A DNA stretch of 64,000 nt from Fusarium oxysporum f. sp. lycopersici 4287 (GCF_000149955.1 NC_030996.1:761467-825466); one strand, 5' to 3'. Shown: positions 22,159-32,855, counted from the stretch's first letter. Notes: generated by a model not told the origin, from the sequence alone. Numbers and translations: made by a program.

Positions 22159-23814
22159 TTTAATGATAAGGTTCTGTAGACTCTAGTCAATGCACAAGCG
22201 GTGAAAAGTAGAATGTCAAGTCAGAAAGAAGACAGAATCCAGTTGATGTTGCCCAGATATATTATTTCTAGTTGCTCACATAAGCTGACGACGATGGTGG
22301 TCAGATGAAGTTGGATCTTGCTTCAGCAACATTTTCCGGGCCGCGCGGTTACTTGCTTGCAAAGGAAAAAGACAGCAGTCATGAGTAAAGACCTTAACCT
22401 TGGCTAGGGCTGTGATGATGGAAAGGTCTTTTCTGGAGGATGTGTCTTTGCTCGTGTTGCCGAGTGTCTATAACTAGCAAAACAAGATATACCAATAGCA
22501 TTAGTTTCTTATCCGCTGCTACATCCTTTAATTACATATATTTAAGAAAAAGGAATTATTTTATGCCAGATCTTGGTACTTTGTAATACCGCAACTCTGG
22601 TTTAATTAATCCTTTGAATCGTCAGGTCTCGGGTACCGGGTAATGCGACTCTTGGGGACGCCAACCCCTCCGTATGCTGAGTCATCCTAGTAAATCACTT
22701 CTTGTCAGTTTGAGGACTGATATGTGTTCGCGCAACCTTCTCAGAAACATCTCCTTTAGGGTTAGTAGAGATTGTATGTTCATGATGCTGGACACGAATG
22801 ATCGTGAATAACCGTTGTCCTGTCATTATGTTCCACAAAAACAGTCCCGTGATGCAAGAAATGGTAGCTTCGTCAAACCAACAAACCATCATAAATAATA
22901 TTAGTCTTGTCTGTGATGAGTTGACGATTTGGATCCTTGGCCATGCTGAGACTTATCAGCTTTCCTAGAGTTGGAATCTCCAGACATGCCCTCGATCCCA
23001 TGAAACTAGATCTAAATGACTGAAGATGATTCAGATGCTGTTTGGATGAAATAGCAAATATAGTGCGTCTTAAGGGGCCTGTTCTCTGATTCACATAGTC
23101 TCGTCAGATATATAATGGCTGAAAGGTCTAATCGAACTCAGATCCTTCGTTTTTCGTAAAGTATATGCACGTCTAATAACGGAAGAGACAAATCAGACAA
23201 ATCCAATTCTGCCAGAAGAGTCAAGTAGAAAATCACCAACTAATTCCAAGATCATTCTCGTCGTGGGCGCCTTCAACCCAAACAATGTTCCCACGTGGAC
23301 GCACTATATCTCCAAACACCTGATCATCACCCAGGAGACGTTTCTAGATGGTATTGAATGGATTTACGGGAAAAAGGCTGATGGGACACCGAACAACGGA
23401 TGGGAAGGCGAGGGAGACAAGATGAAGGTTACAGTCTTCACAGAGGAACCGAAGGACTTGAAGGAGATGTTGCAGACCATCGGACAGATTGAGAAAGACT
23501 AAGTCTCCTATTCAATTCATTTCGGGATACGTTCTGTTGTTCGCAAATGAACCAAGAGTCATGCTTCAGTCAAGAAGGCCAGATTTAGTCAAGAAGTTAC
23601 CCTGGCAAGAATAGCACTGGATAGAAATCGACCACTGCTACGAGAAGAGCTTACTCAATGAAGTGTTTTATTTTTAGTGGAAAACCCATTTCTGGGTCAT
23701 GTTAGCTACACTGTAGACAGTACAGAACAAGATTAAAGAATTTGAGAGACTATTGTATACATGAAAGTCCTGGTATGACTGGTCTGCTTGAAACCGGCTA
23801 ACAACGCCCGGTAT
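22159..23814. other. Mostly non-coding spacer; one orphan open stretch
   Basis: About 1.65 kb. Only the open stretch described separately (up to 23502) looks protein-like. The rest is AT-rich, with no gene, RNA or repeat recognised. Confidence 0.45.
23185..23502 (+). pseudogene. Orphan C-terminal coding fragment
   Basis: A frame without any ATG runs to a stop at 23500-23502. It contains KIILVVGAFNPNNVPTWTHY and ends in MKVTVFTEEPKDLKEMLQTI then GQIEKD, which looks like a real protein C-terminus. There is no in-frame start. It may be a last exon whose upstream exon I cannot find, or a relic. No family recognised. Confidence 0.3.
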
Positions 23815-25086
23815 CTACCATCGAGGGATCTTCTCTGAAAAGTCTGGCTGAAACCTCTTCATATACGTAGTATCATCACGCTTCTTCAACCCACAGTCCA
23901 GGTACTGTTGATGAAGCTTTGCCAACCTCTCTCTGTCTAGCTCGACGCCTAGACCTGGCACTGTCGGCACGACAACACCGCCATCCTTCCACTTCAATGC
24001 GCCGCCAACAACAACGTCTTCATCTCGGCGCTTCCAAGGCCAGTGAGTGTCGCAAGCATAATCCAGATTTGGTGTTGCGGAGGCAAGATGCGTCATGGCG
24101 GCGAGTGAGATACCCAAGTGACTGTTTGAGTGCATCGAAAGGCGCAGACCCCAAGTTGCACAGATGGATGCTAGTGTTTGTGACTTTCGAAGGCCTCCCC
24201 AGAAGTGATGATCGGATAAGATGACTTGTACGGCGTTTTGGAGAATTGATGGTGGGAGATGGTCGAAAGCAACGACTGCCATGTTGGTAGCTAGGGGCAT
24301 CGATGCCTCTTTGGCAACAGCAGCCATTCCCTCAATCTCACCAGCCGGATCTTCCAAGTATTCAACAATACCATCAAGCTCTTTTGCGACCCACTTTGAA
24401 GTCTCAACAGTCCAAGCCGCGTTTGGATCAAGTCTCAACGGCAGATCAGGAAAAGCTTCATGTAGAGCTTTGATCGCGGCAACTTCCTCTGCAGGAGGGA
24501 AGACGCCTCCCTTGAGCTTGATTGCTTTGAAGCCATACTCGTCAATGATCTTTTTGGCTTGCTTCACCACTCCTTGAGGGTCTAGCGCCGGGCCGTATTC
24601 GTCATCTTCGTGACCAGGGTGCCCGCCCCATTTGTAGAAGAGATAGGCTGAGTATTGGACTTGGTCTCTCACGCGTCCGCCTAGAAGGTCACTAACGGAT
24701 ATACCAGCTAGTTTGCCCTGTAAGTCAAGACATGCGACTTCGAACGGTGAGAAGACCTTGTCAGCGACTGAGGCAGTAGTCACCATGCCCCCCATGCCAT
24801 CTCCACCAGTATTGGTGTCGGTTTTGAGTGACTCAACGCATTTTTGGTAGATAATGTTTGTGCTGTAAATAGAAAGACCCTTAATCTTATCCGCTGCCTT
24901 TTGCAAGCGGTCTAGATGTGCCGAATCTCCATATGATTCACCGAGACCATATGAGTCTTCTGTGATGATCTCGATAATGCTGCGCAAAGCGTATGGCTCA
25001 TGTACACCCACGCTGTTTAGCAGGGGCATATCATGGAAGGCCACAGGGGTGATGACAATGTCTTTGATGATGCTTCGTTGAGCCAT
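23815..25086 (-). CDS. Glucarate dehydratase (enolase superfamily)
   Basis: Single-exon, 423 residues, ATG at 25086. It dehydrates D-glucarate (or an epimeric hexarate) to 5-keto-4-deoxyglucarate. Alignment by eye to bacterial GudD is good along the whole length: N-terminal DIVITPVAFHDMPLLNSVGV; catalytic Lys in FKAIKLKGGVF; metal ligands in RLDPNAAW (Asp) and YLEDPAGEIEG (Glu); ATNMAVVAF; the SDHHFWGG segment; catalytic His in LSMHSNSHLGISLA; and a C-terminal TVPGLGVELD block. The HSNSH segment replaces the HSDNH of E. coli GudD. It is divergent from an MFS carrier (630 bp shared promoter) and upstream of aldolase-type and SDR genes on the same strand, which suggests a hexarate catabolic set. 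Confidence 0.9.
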   Translation of the reverse strand: MAQRSIIKDIVITPVAFHDMPLLNSVGVHEPYALRSIIEIITEDSYGLGESYGDSAHLDRLQKAADKIKGLSIYSTNIIYQKCVESLKTDTNTGGDGMGGMVTTASVADKVFSPFEVACLDLQGKLAGISVSDLLGGRVRDQVQYSAYLFYKWGGHPGHEDDEYGPALDPQGVVKQAKKIIDEYGFKAIKLKGGVFPPAEEVAAIKALHEAFPDLPLRLDPNAAWTVETSKWVAKELDGIVEYLEDPAGEIEGMAAVAKEASMPLATNMAVVAFDHLPPSILQNAVQVILSDHHFWGGLRKSQTLASICATWGLRLSMHSNSHLGISLAAMTHLASATPNLDYACDTHWPWKRRDEDVVVGGALKWKDGGVVVPTVPGLGVELDRERLAKLHQQYLDCGLKKRDDTTYMKRFQPDFSEKIPRW

Positions 25087-25716
25087 GATTGTGATCTAGT
25101 GTGTATTTTGTGATTGTTGAGTCTACTGATTGGAACTGCATTGTTTGAGTGGTGGACTATTTATCCCGGGATTGTGCATGGCTGAGCTGTCATTTCATTG
25201 TTGTTTGCGGGGTAAGCATCATTTCCTTTGAGTAACCATCACGGGTATCACGCATGATTACTTGGTGTAGTAATCCATGGGAGTTGTTTCCATATCCGTA
25301 TCTAGAGGAAAAAGCACATCGGACATGTTTCCTTGAAAGATTGATGTGGCTGGTCACAGATCCGTCGCGGATAACCACTTGATTGGGTGCTTTTCCGTAC
25401 GTCAACAGATCCGTCGATCCCCCAGGAGATGGCATTGGGGGTGATATTTTCCGTACAATGAGACCATCAGAATTCCTACCCCGCACTTGGCAAACAAGGA
25501 GACTCCGCTTTGGATGTCGCCAAGTCTGGGGTTACACTGGCTTTCGTCTGGGGAAATGGGGGGCATCCGCTTGAGCTAATCTACGCAATGACCTCCTTCG
25601 CTTTTCCAGATCGTTGTCTCGACTATAATACCCAGCCTGGTTCAGCACTTCCAAGGCTCGGTCATTCAGCATCACAACTCCTGAGCTTCAAGTTCTAGAG
25701 CAGCAACAAGTTCATC
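25087..25716. promoter_or_regulatory. Divergent promoter with paired motifs
   Basis: 630 bp between the dehydratase (-) and the carrier (+). ACAGATCCGTCG occurs twice (25356-25367 and 25405-25416) and TTTTCCGTAC twice (25391-25400 and 25447-25456). CCG/CGG triplets are the half-sites of Zn2Cys6 regulators, and such a regulator lies 7 kb away. Co-regulation is inference. Confidence 0.45.
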
Positions 25717-27552
25717 ATGGCTCCTCGAAGTTCAATCTCCAAGAGCGACGTTGAGGTCGGCGACCAGAAGCCGGACCATCTCGAAAACACCTCCGAGGCC
25801 ATCGAGATTGCCGGTTTCCGCGTCTTTGGTTTGGACCCTGACGATGCCGACTTCTACAATAGTTACACCGAGGAGCAGAAGAAGAAGGTCTTCCGCAAGG
25901 TTGATGTTCGACTTGTGCCAATGCTTGCGCTGCTGTATCTGATCTGCCACATCGACCGTGCCAACATTGGTAATGCGAAGATTGAGGGAATGGTCGAAGA
26001 TTTGGGCATGACAGGTGTGTTTTCTTTGTATTCTGGCTAAAACCTCTTTTAACCTCTTGGCCTTATCACAGGCGTTCAGTACAACACCATTCTGTCTATC
26101 TGTAAGTTACACCAACCTCGCCGATTGGCTCACTGTCAGCTAACTTGGAATAAGTTTTCGTACCTTACGTCCTTCTTGAAGTCCCTAGCAACATTCTTCT
26201 CAAGAAGTTCAAGCGTCCATCGATGTATCTTGGTATCCTCTGTGTCTGCTGGGGTATTGTCATGACTTGCACTGGACTGGTACAAAACTTTGGTGGCCTC
26301 ATGGCCACTCGTGTTCTTCTTGGTATCTTTGAGTAAGTACATATCTGTTGACTCTTAATCTCGTCTTGAAGACTGGGGCTGACATAGCAACTCAGGGCTG
26401 GTTTCTTCCCAGGTGCTATCTACCTGTGCAGGTAAGCTCAGCAAAAGGATGTCGACACAGCGAAGATTCTCTAACAATTTCATAGTTACTGGTATCTCCC
26501 CAAGGATCTCAGCGTTCGCATCAGTTATTTTTACTGCGCCAGTGCCTTATCAGGTGCCTTCTCTGGTCTCCTTGCAGCTGGCATTGCTGAGATGGACGGT
26601 GTCGCTGGTCTCGAGGGTTGGAGATGGATCTTCCTTCTCGAAGGCATGGCTACAGTCGTTCTCGGTGTTGCCTGCTTCTTCCTACTAATCGACACTCCTG
26701 CTCTATCTACACGATGGTTGAACCCCGAGGAGATCCGCTTCCTCGAGCTCTCCATGTTCATCAAGCAAGGTGGAGGCTTCCAGGAAGAGACAACCGTCCG
26801 CTGGAAGGATATCAGAATGGTGCTTACAAACTGGAGAGTCTACGTTCAGGCTTACTTCCTTTTGTGCCAGTCTGCTCTTTCTTATGGTATGTTCAAAAGG
26901 CACTGTTTGGGTTGTGTGATTTGACTAACTGGCTTCAGGTACCAAGTTCACCCTGCCAAGCATTACCAAAGCGATGGGATTCAGTAACACAAACGCTCAG
27001 CTCACTTCAGCTCCTCCTTACGTCGCTGCTGCGATTTCTGCAATTGTTTTCGCCAAGATCTCTGACCGATTCTTCTGGCGTATGCCATTCGTCGCCATCC
27101 CCATGGTGATCGTCACAGTCGCCTATTCGATCATGATTTCTCTCAACGGTCAACTCGAAGCTAAGAAGGGAGTGGCCTACTTCGCCGTTGTTCTTGCTGT
27201 TATCGGTATTTATCCCATCCAAGCCGCCGCTGCCTCGTGGAACGCCAACAACATCGCCCCCTCGTCACGACGAGCTATCGGTATCGCTCTGATGAACTGT
27301 GTCGGCAATGTCGGTGGCATCGTCGGCAGTTTCATGTATCTTGAGAAAGAGAAGCCCAAGTATTACACTGGATTCGGTTTGTCGCTTGCTTTTGGAGGTA
27401 CTGGTCTGATCGTTGCTTTTCTCTTGGAGTGGAGCTACAAGATCGCCAACGCCCGCAAGGCAAAGATTGCCGAGGAGGCTAAGAGGAAGTACACTGAGGA
27501 GGAGCTGTTTGATATGGGAGACAGGTCGCCGCTGTTCAAGCATGTGCTCTAG
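25717..27552 (+). CDS. MFS carrier, Dal5/anion:cation symporter family
   Basis: Six exons join in frame: 25717-26014, 26072-26101, 26155-26332, 26396-26431, 26486-26886 and 26939-27552, giving 518 residues. About twelve membrane segments follow a 60-residue cytosolic N-terminus. The family signature LLYLICHIDRANIGNAKIEG sits at the first helix, then VPSNILLKKFKRP and RVLLGIFEAGFFPGAIYLCS. The second half has WNANNIAPSSRRAIGIALMN. Dal5-type carriers import carboxylates such as allantoate, nicotinate or sugar acids by proton symport at the plasma membrane. Being divergent from glucarate dehydratase suggests uptake of a hexarate or related acid; this is inference. Confidence 0.92.
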
Positions 27553-27786
27553 ACTTAGGACTGCTTGGATGGACTGTTGAGTGGATACGGAGTACTAGTG
27601 ATGGCGGTTAGAGTCACTCGCATTTTGTGAGCGTTTCAACGCCAGTGGCGGGAAATATAGTTGGATTATGGTATTATGAAGAATATACATGAGTATTATA
27701 CCCAGTTCAAGATGACGAAGCAAGCCTCCCAAGTGTCACGTGTCTGCCAGGCCCAAACCGCGATGGAACAATATAGTCAAACACCC

Positions 27787-28746
27787 TTAACCATCGAGGG
27801 CACATACACCATTCCGGCAGACACAAACGCCAGGAAGAACGCATAGATCTAAATTGGCTAGACAACTGTCAGGGCCAATGCATCCAACCTGATCGACACA
27901 GATACCCTGCTGACAAGTAGCGCCAGCTGAACACCCGGCATTTGACTGACAGAGTTGCAGGTCAGATCGTGGTGCGCATTGATGTGTCGATTCGGGGCAC
28001 TCGCAGAGTCCTAGAACACAAATAGGCTTGACAGATAAGAGGCAGTCGTTTCCGTCAACGCAAAAGTCTGGCTCCTCTGAAGCGACATGGCAGAAACCAG
28101 AGATCGAGCACGTTTCGCCGGGGGTAGTACAGTCGCTGTCATCGGTGCATGGATCGGGCTGGCTGTTGTCAGGAACACAAGTGCCGGCATCACAGATGGG
28201 GTTGGCCCCGCCGTTGAGAGCCTCGCATTCGACGTTAAAAGTGCACTCGCCCGGCTCAGCAGCTGCAGTGGTGGTTGTCGTAGCTGGGGCTGTCGTGGTA
28301 GTGTCTTGAACAGCCTGAGTAGTTGTGGTGATCGCAAGCAAGGTCGTGGTGTCATCGCTCAGAGTCACAGAGGATGAGATATCCCCAGAAACAGTAGTCG
28401 CTTCAGTTGTAGTGGCAGAAAGCCCAGTGGCGGATGTAGTCTCAAATGCTGTTGTGGTGGTGTCTTCAACAGCTTGGGTAGTCGTAGTGCCATCGGCAAA
28501 AGTCTCAGACGATGAGACAACATCAGAAATAGTTGTCGTTTGCGTTGCAACGACAGAATGCTCAGCGGTGGTGGACAGAGGAAGCGTGGTCTCTGGGCTG
28601 CTTGACACAGAGCGCTCGGTGGTAGTGGACTCAATCGCGGTCAGTGTCTTGGTGGTCGAGACAGATGATGGACGGCATGGCCCAGCATTAACGCTGTGGA
28701 TGGCCAAAACCGCCAACGCGCCAGAAAGAAAAGATGACGAGATCAT
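27787..28746 (-). CDS. Secreted Ser/Thr-rich protein with Cys-rich C-terminus
   Basis: Single-exon, 319 residues. The ATG at 28746 starts a clear signal peptide (MISSSFLSGALAVLAIHSVN-A, cleavage probably before GPCRP). Residues 25-155 are a low-complexity Ser/Thr stalk with repeated TTTxAV/SSET units, expected to be heavily O-glycosylated. Residues 160-319 hold about 24 Cys in repeating modules (CxxxxECEALNGG, CTDDSDCTTPGETC, CVDGNDCLLS, CQSNAGCSAGATCQQGIC, CVLPGVCVCRNGVC) resembling Dickkopf/EB-like disulfide-rich repeats. No GPI site is evident: the protein ends right after the last module. It is probably a wall or apoplastic protein of unknown role, convergent with the carrier gene. Confidence 0.82.
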   Translation of the reverse strand: MISSSFLSGALAVLAIHSVNAGPCRPSSVSTTKTLTAIESTTTERSVSSSPETTLPLSTTAEHSVVATQTTTISDVVSSSETFADGTTTTQAVEDTTTTAFETTSATGLSATTTEATTVSGDISSSVTLSDDTTTLLAITTTTQAVQDTTTTAPATTTTTAAAEPGECTFNVECEALNGGANPICDAGTCVPDNSQPDPCTDDSDCTTPGETCSISGFCHVASEEPDFCVDGNDCLLSVKPICVLGLCECPESTHQCAPRSDLQLCQSNAGCSAGATCQQGICVDQVGCIGPDSCLANLDLCVLPGVCVCRNGVCALDG

Positions 28747-29535
28747 GTTCAAAAGCGAATGACTTTGGCGAGATAATAAAACGAGCGACAATTTAGTTGC
28801 AATAAAGACAAGGAAAACCGGAACTACAAGAGTGTTTGTTTAATGCTCCCTTTTTCCCATTTGAAGACTCCTGTTTTCTTTTTGTCGATAAATTGGTGGC
28901 GCTGTAAGCTTATATTCTAGTGGGCGTTAGCAGGGCTTTGGCGCTGATCGTTGAGCCTAGAACGTGGATGGTCATGCATGCCTTTATCGCAGAAATAGTA
29001 AAGACGTCGGAAAATGGACTCTTAAATGTCCTAGAGAAGTTGCTATAGTTAGTTCATAGTCATTCGAAGAAGTTGATTTGATTTACCTCACGGAATTCTT
29101 CATAACTGAAACTGTGATGCGATTAAATTTGCCTTGTTAAATCGCGAATTACCCCTGTGAGCCGGCATCGAGGCGCTGAGGCCACTGATGCTTTTCAGCT
29201 CAGCACGCACTAATGCCAATAGCTCGAGCTTAGATAAGTACGAAAATACAGAGTGCCTGTAAAATGGAATATTTTCGTTCTAAGTCAACCATTAGCAATC
29301 TCGCAAATACAGTCTGCAGTTTGGAGTTTAGAGCAGGCGAAGATTGATTGAATGCCGTAGCTATAGGAGGTGGAATAACATTTCGTGGGAAATCACTCAT
29401 GTATCGTCGGCACTGATGAACGGCACCGGCTCTGAGATAATGAAGAAACATGGATATTGCTTGAATGTTGCCGAATTTATTGAATCGATATGTTACTGTA
29501 GAGTATATATGCTATTTGATCTGTACATAGGTACT
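28747..29535. other. Intergenic, no supported gene
   Basis: Promoter side of the secreted-protein gene and 3' side of the aldolase gene. AT-rich; no motif or repeat recognised. Confidence 0.5.
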
Positions 29536-30573
29536 TTAATGCACCGCCACGCTGTTTGATGTCCCATTCATAATCCCATTCGATACGCCATTTGTTACGC
29601 CGTTTGACTTGCCCTTCTCAGCCGGTAGCTTGAGCGTGGCTTCGAAGTCCAACATTTCAGAAATTTGTGACTCAATGCTCTTCTTCGCAGCATCTGTAGG
29701 CTCCACGTATGGCCTTCTGGGCTTCAGCCTATCTGCAGCGCCCTTGATCCCAGCGGCCTTGGCTGTGCTCAGAGTTGCTGCATACTTGACTGATGCAATT
29801 CCAGCCTTGCAAGGTTGCTCAGCTAGAGCCGCCTTCTTGTGTAGAACCATGGCTTCTTGAAACTTGCCCTCTTGGTAGAGGTTATAGATATGCACGATTG
29901 TCTTGGGGACAACATTGGCAAAACCTGCAATTGTGCCGTGAGAGCCAGCAGCCAGGCCTCCTATCAAGAAGTCCGATTGGCCACCGTAGATCGCAAAACG
30001 TTCTCCAGGAAGCTCTGCGGAAAGTCGCGTTATCTTTGCGACAGCTCCGCAGGTCAGCTTGACGCCAACAATGTTGCTATGCCTCTTTGCTAAAGCGGCA
30101 ATAGTGGCCGAGTCCAGGTCGATGCCATTACAGACAACAGGGAAGTTGTAAATGACGATGGGTAGTTGACTGTTCTTCGCAACGTCATCAAAGAAGTTGT
30201 TGATGACCTCTGGTGTTGTCTGCTTCCCAAAGTAAGCAGGAGGGAGGAGCAAAACGTAGTCGGCTCCAGCATCAGCTGCGTCGTTGATGAACTCCAAGAC
30301 TTGCTTTGTTGAGTGTCCACCAACTCCAGCCATGATAGGGAATGATGGCCCGCATGCTTGACGTGCTGTCTGCAGCAGAGCCTTGCGCTCTTCGCGCGTT
30401 AACAGGAAGGTCTCGGCATTTGTTCCGAGCACGACAAGGCCTGCAAGACCGGTTTTAGAAAGGTAAGAGTAATATGCTGCTTGTGAATCGGTATCTAGTG
30501 TATCTGTCTCATGGTCGAAAAAGGTGATTGCCGGTGCCCAGACGCCGCTTGGTGGAGCTCTATAGAAAGACAT
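29536..30573 (-). CDS. DHDPS/N-acetylneuraminate-lyase family aldolase or dehydratase
   Basis: Single-exon, 345 residues, ATG at 30573. TIM-barrel class I lyase: N-terminal PSGVWAPAITFFDHETD; the GLVVLGTNAETFLLTREER segment; PIMAGVGGHSTKQ; YVLLLPPAYFGKQT; catalytic Tyr in PIVIYNFPVVCNGID; Schiff-base Lys in SNIVGVKLTCGAV; and YGGQSDFLIGGLAAGSHGTI. Fungal members include L-threo-3-deoxy-hexulosonate (KDG-type) aldolases; other members are 5-keto-4-deoxyglucarate dehydratases. Because glucarate dehydratase is 4.5 kb away, 5-keto-4-deoxyglucarate is the proposed substrate, but cleavage versus dehydration cannot be decided. The C-terminal tail repeats Asn-Gly units (SNGVTNGVSNGIMNGTSNS) beyond the barrel. 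Confidence 0.88.
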   Translation of the reverse strand: MSFYRAPPSGVWAPAITFFDHETDTLDTDSQAAYYSYLSKTGLAGLVVLGTNAETFLLTREERKALLQTARQACGPSFPIMAGVGGHSTKQVLEFINDAADAGADYVLLLPPAYFGKQTTPEVINNFFDDVAKNSQLPIVIYNFPVVCNGIDLDSATIAALAKRHSNIVGVKLTCGAVAKITRLSAELPGERFAIYGGQSDFLIGGLAAGSHGTIAGFANVVPKTIVHIYNLYQEGKFQEAMVLHKKAALAEQPCKAGIASVKYAATLSTAKAAGIKGAADRLKPRRPYVEPTDAAKKSIESQISEMLDFEATLKLPAEKGKSNGVTNGVSNGIMNGTSNSVAVH

Positions 30574-31541
30574 GATGACTGTCGAATCAACTTCACGAAA
30601 GGAGTTTGAGTGTTGTGTATTGTGTATGGTAAAAGTAAACTAGAAGGACGTTCTTGGAAGATTAGAGGTACTTAAGGTGTCTGGACTATGGCTTAGGTGG
30701 AAATTTGCCTCAATATCTTTCTTCCGAGGCTTTTTGTTATGGGGGCGACCGCGATATGAATCCGCGGTCTCCACTCACGGATGAGAAACGACACCGCCTG
30801 CGGACTGTTGAATAAGGGCAGTGGTCAGCGGATCATGCCTGTTTATCCAGATCCGACGCTGGATAATTAGCAACGGGAATCCGACATGCACATGCTACTT
30901 CGTCTCGAGTCATGGGGCTTGAGAGCTACCACGGAAAAGCTAAGCCCGAGGTGGTTGGGAATGTCGCTTTTCCGACAAGCGAGAGTGAGCATTGCCGATC
31001 CCCCGCAAAGCGTTGGGCGAATGTGACGCTACTCCAACTGCACTTGACTCGGTCTGGACCTGGTTCTACGAAGAAAAAATATCCGAAGCCGAGAATTCGC
31101 TGTGCCGAGAAAGGTCTGAGGATGCGGGCGGAAGGACGTAGGATACGCGGGGGCTCTAGATTAGGTTGAATGCATGCAGAGATAAGGTAGTCGGTCATCC
31201 TGCATGGTCTTACGACCGGAATTGTCTGACGGCGAACGGCTTTGTCACCAGGTCCGACTAGCCACTTGGAAGATGCGAGTGACTACCTTCAGTTTTTGAA
31301 AGAGGTGGCTGAAGCAACAGAGAGTAACGGTCTGGATAGACGCCCATTATCACTTCTCTGCTGTACAGTGCAATACTTGGCAATTGCACTTGATCGTCGA
31401 GATTTAAGTTTGATGAGAAATAACTGAAGATCTTCTTACGAGCTTTGAACAAAGCCAAATTGCCAGTGAATCACCCGAGCATTTATAGTTTGAGAATTTC
31501 TATTTGTATTGGTGTCTTGGTCTAGTTATGATACGGCGCTC
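30574..31541. promoter_or_regulatory. Aldolase upstream region with a shared motif
   Basis: CAGATCCGACG at 30848-30858 matches the CAGATCCGTCG pair in the dehydratase/carrier promoter, differing at one base. A palindromic CCGCGG is at 30761-30766. No gene is recognised in the remaining sequence up to the SDR stop. Confidence 0.4.
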
Positions 31542-32465
31542 CTAAGTCTTTCTGTGCATAATCGTAGCCGCAGCCTGGTGGTTGGGGAATATCAAGGTAT
31601 CAGCAATGACCACGTTCTCCCTTCTGCCAGCAGCAAAGACAATCGCCTCAGCAATGTCATCCGGTGTCAAAGGCTCACAGCCACTATCACCGATTAGCTC
31701 ATGGTTCTTCAACAATCTGGACAGGGGTGAACTTACGCATAGACTGCATCAGCCTTGGATCTGTCACCATAAAATCGCACAACACTGAACTCTGTCTGGA
31801 CCTGGCCAGGATCGATTCTGATTACTCTGATGCGTTTTGAGATAAGCTCTTTGCGCAGACTCTCAGTGAAGGAGTGGATGGCAGCCTTGGTCGCACAGTA
31901 GATGCTACCGCCAACATAAGGCTCACGGCCTGCGATAGAGCCAATGTTGATGATGTCACCAGCTCCCTCGCCATTATTACGCTTCAGCATAATAGGTAGG
32001 ATAGCTTGTGTCATGTTGATCAAGCCTGTGACGTTGGTAGCGAACATGACGTTGATGTCCTCTTCCTTGATCTCAGGAGCTTTATCAACGCCCTTGACAA
32101 GACCACTGCGAGTAGTATGTTAGCTAGTCACCTTTGCCTCTGTGCAATAGAGAAACTTACGCATTATTCACCAAGACATCAATCTCACTGAACTCTGCAG
32201 GCAGCTTGCTCACGAAAGAGCGCACCTCCTCAGGCTTGCTGACGTCGAGCTGGACAGGATGCACCTTGACGCCATCGCCAACTTCTTTGACAATATCTTC
32301 AGCGATTTGACGAAGGCTATCAATTCGTCGCGCTGTCAAGACCAATTTGAGGTTCTTGGGGCTGGTGCGGGCGAACTCAAAGGCTGTGGCCTTTCCGATA
32401 CCCGAAGATGCTCCGGTGATCAGAATGGTCTTGCCTTCAAGGCGCTTTGAGACTGCTGATGCCAT
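31542..32465 (-). CDS. NADP-dependent short-chain dehydrogenase, YMR226C/YdfG type
   Basis: Three exons, 32161-32465, 31737-32105 and 31542-31683, join in frame to 271 residues. The Rossmann motif [16 protein letters not shown] (near residue 13) is followed by [10 protein letters not shown] (NADP-binding Arg pair), [31 protein letters not shown] (catalytic Ser, Tyr, Lys), and [18 protein letters not shown] with the FPNHQAAA C-terminal block. This pattern is that of yeast YMR226C and bacterial YdfG, which oxidise serine/allo-threonine and reduce malonic-semialdehyde-type substrates. In this cluster, reduction of tartronate semialdehyde to glycerate is a plausible role; that is inference. Confidence 0.9.
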
Positions 32466-32855
32466 TTTGGGGAGTGTGCTATGTTGTAAATTCCTTGGGA
32501 GAAAGGTTTGATACTGGTTCGAAGTTTGTTAACTCCTGATAATAAGTACTTCGGACAGGTTCAACAGGTGGGCTTTATTCGGCCCAAGGAACGGTAAAGA
32601 TAAACGTGGAAGCTAACGCGAGGTACCCCTCATCCGCTCCAACCAAAATCTCCAGCGGATTTGTGACCGGACATGGTTCCTCGAATTGGGTTTTCCGATG
32701 CTGCTTCGGCTTTAGATCCGATGGCTGGAAAAGGTAAGGTCATATCCGTCAAGCCCGCTGATTGGCAAGATTCCGTGATTGAATATTATACTGAAAGGGT
32801 AACATTACTCGGTCCATCAGAGGCCGAATGCCAAGCTTATGTATTACAATTGCTT
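32466..32855. promoter_or_regulatory. Short spacer with an inverted repeat
   Basis: Between the SDR start and the regulator stop. ATCCGCT at 32632-32638 and AGCGGAT at 32653-32659 form an inverted repeat with a 14-bp gap, placing CCG and CGG in an arrangement used by Zn2Cys6 dimers. Function not shown. Confidence 0.3.

Noticed and set aside
28325..28762. 145-codon Val/Ser-rich plus-strand frame
   Set aside because: Mirror of the Ser/Thr-rich stalk of the secreted protein on the minus strand; low-complexity DNA leaves the other strand open.
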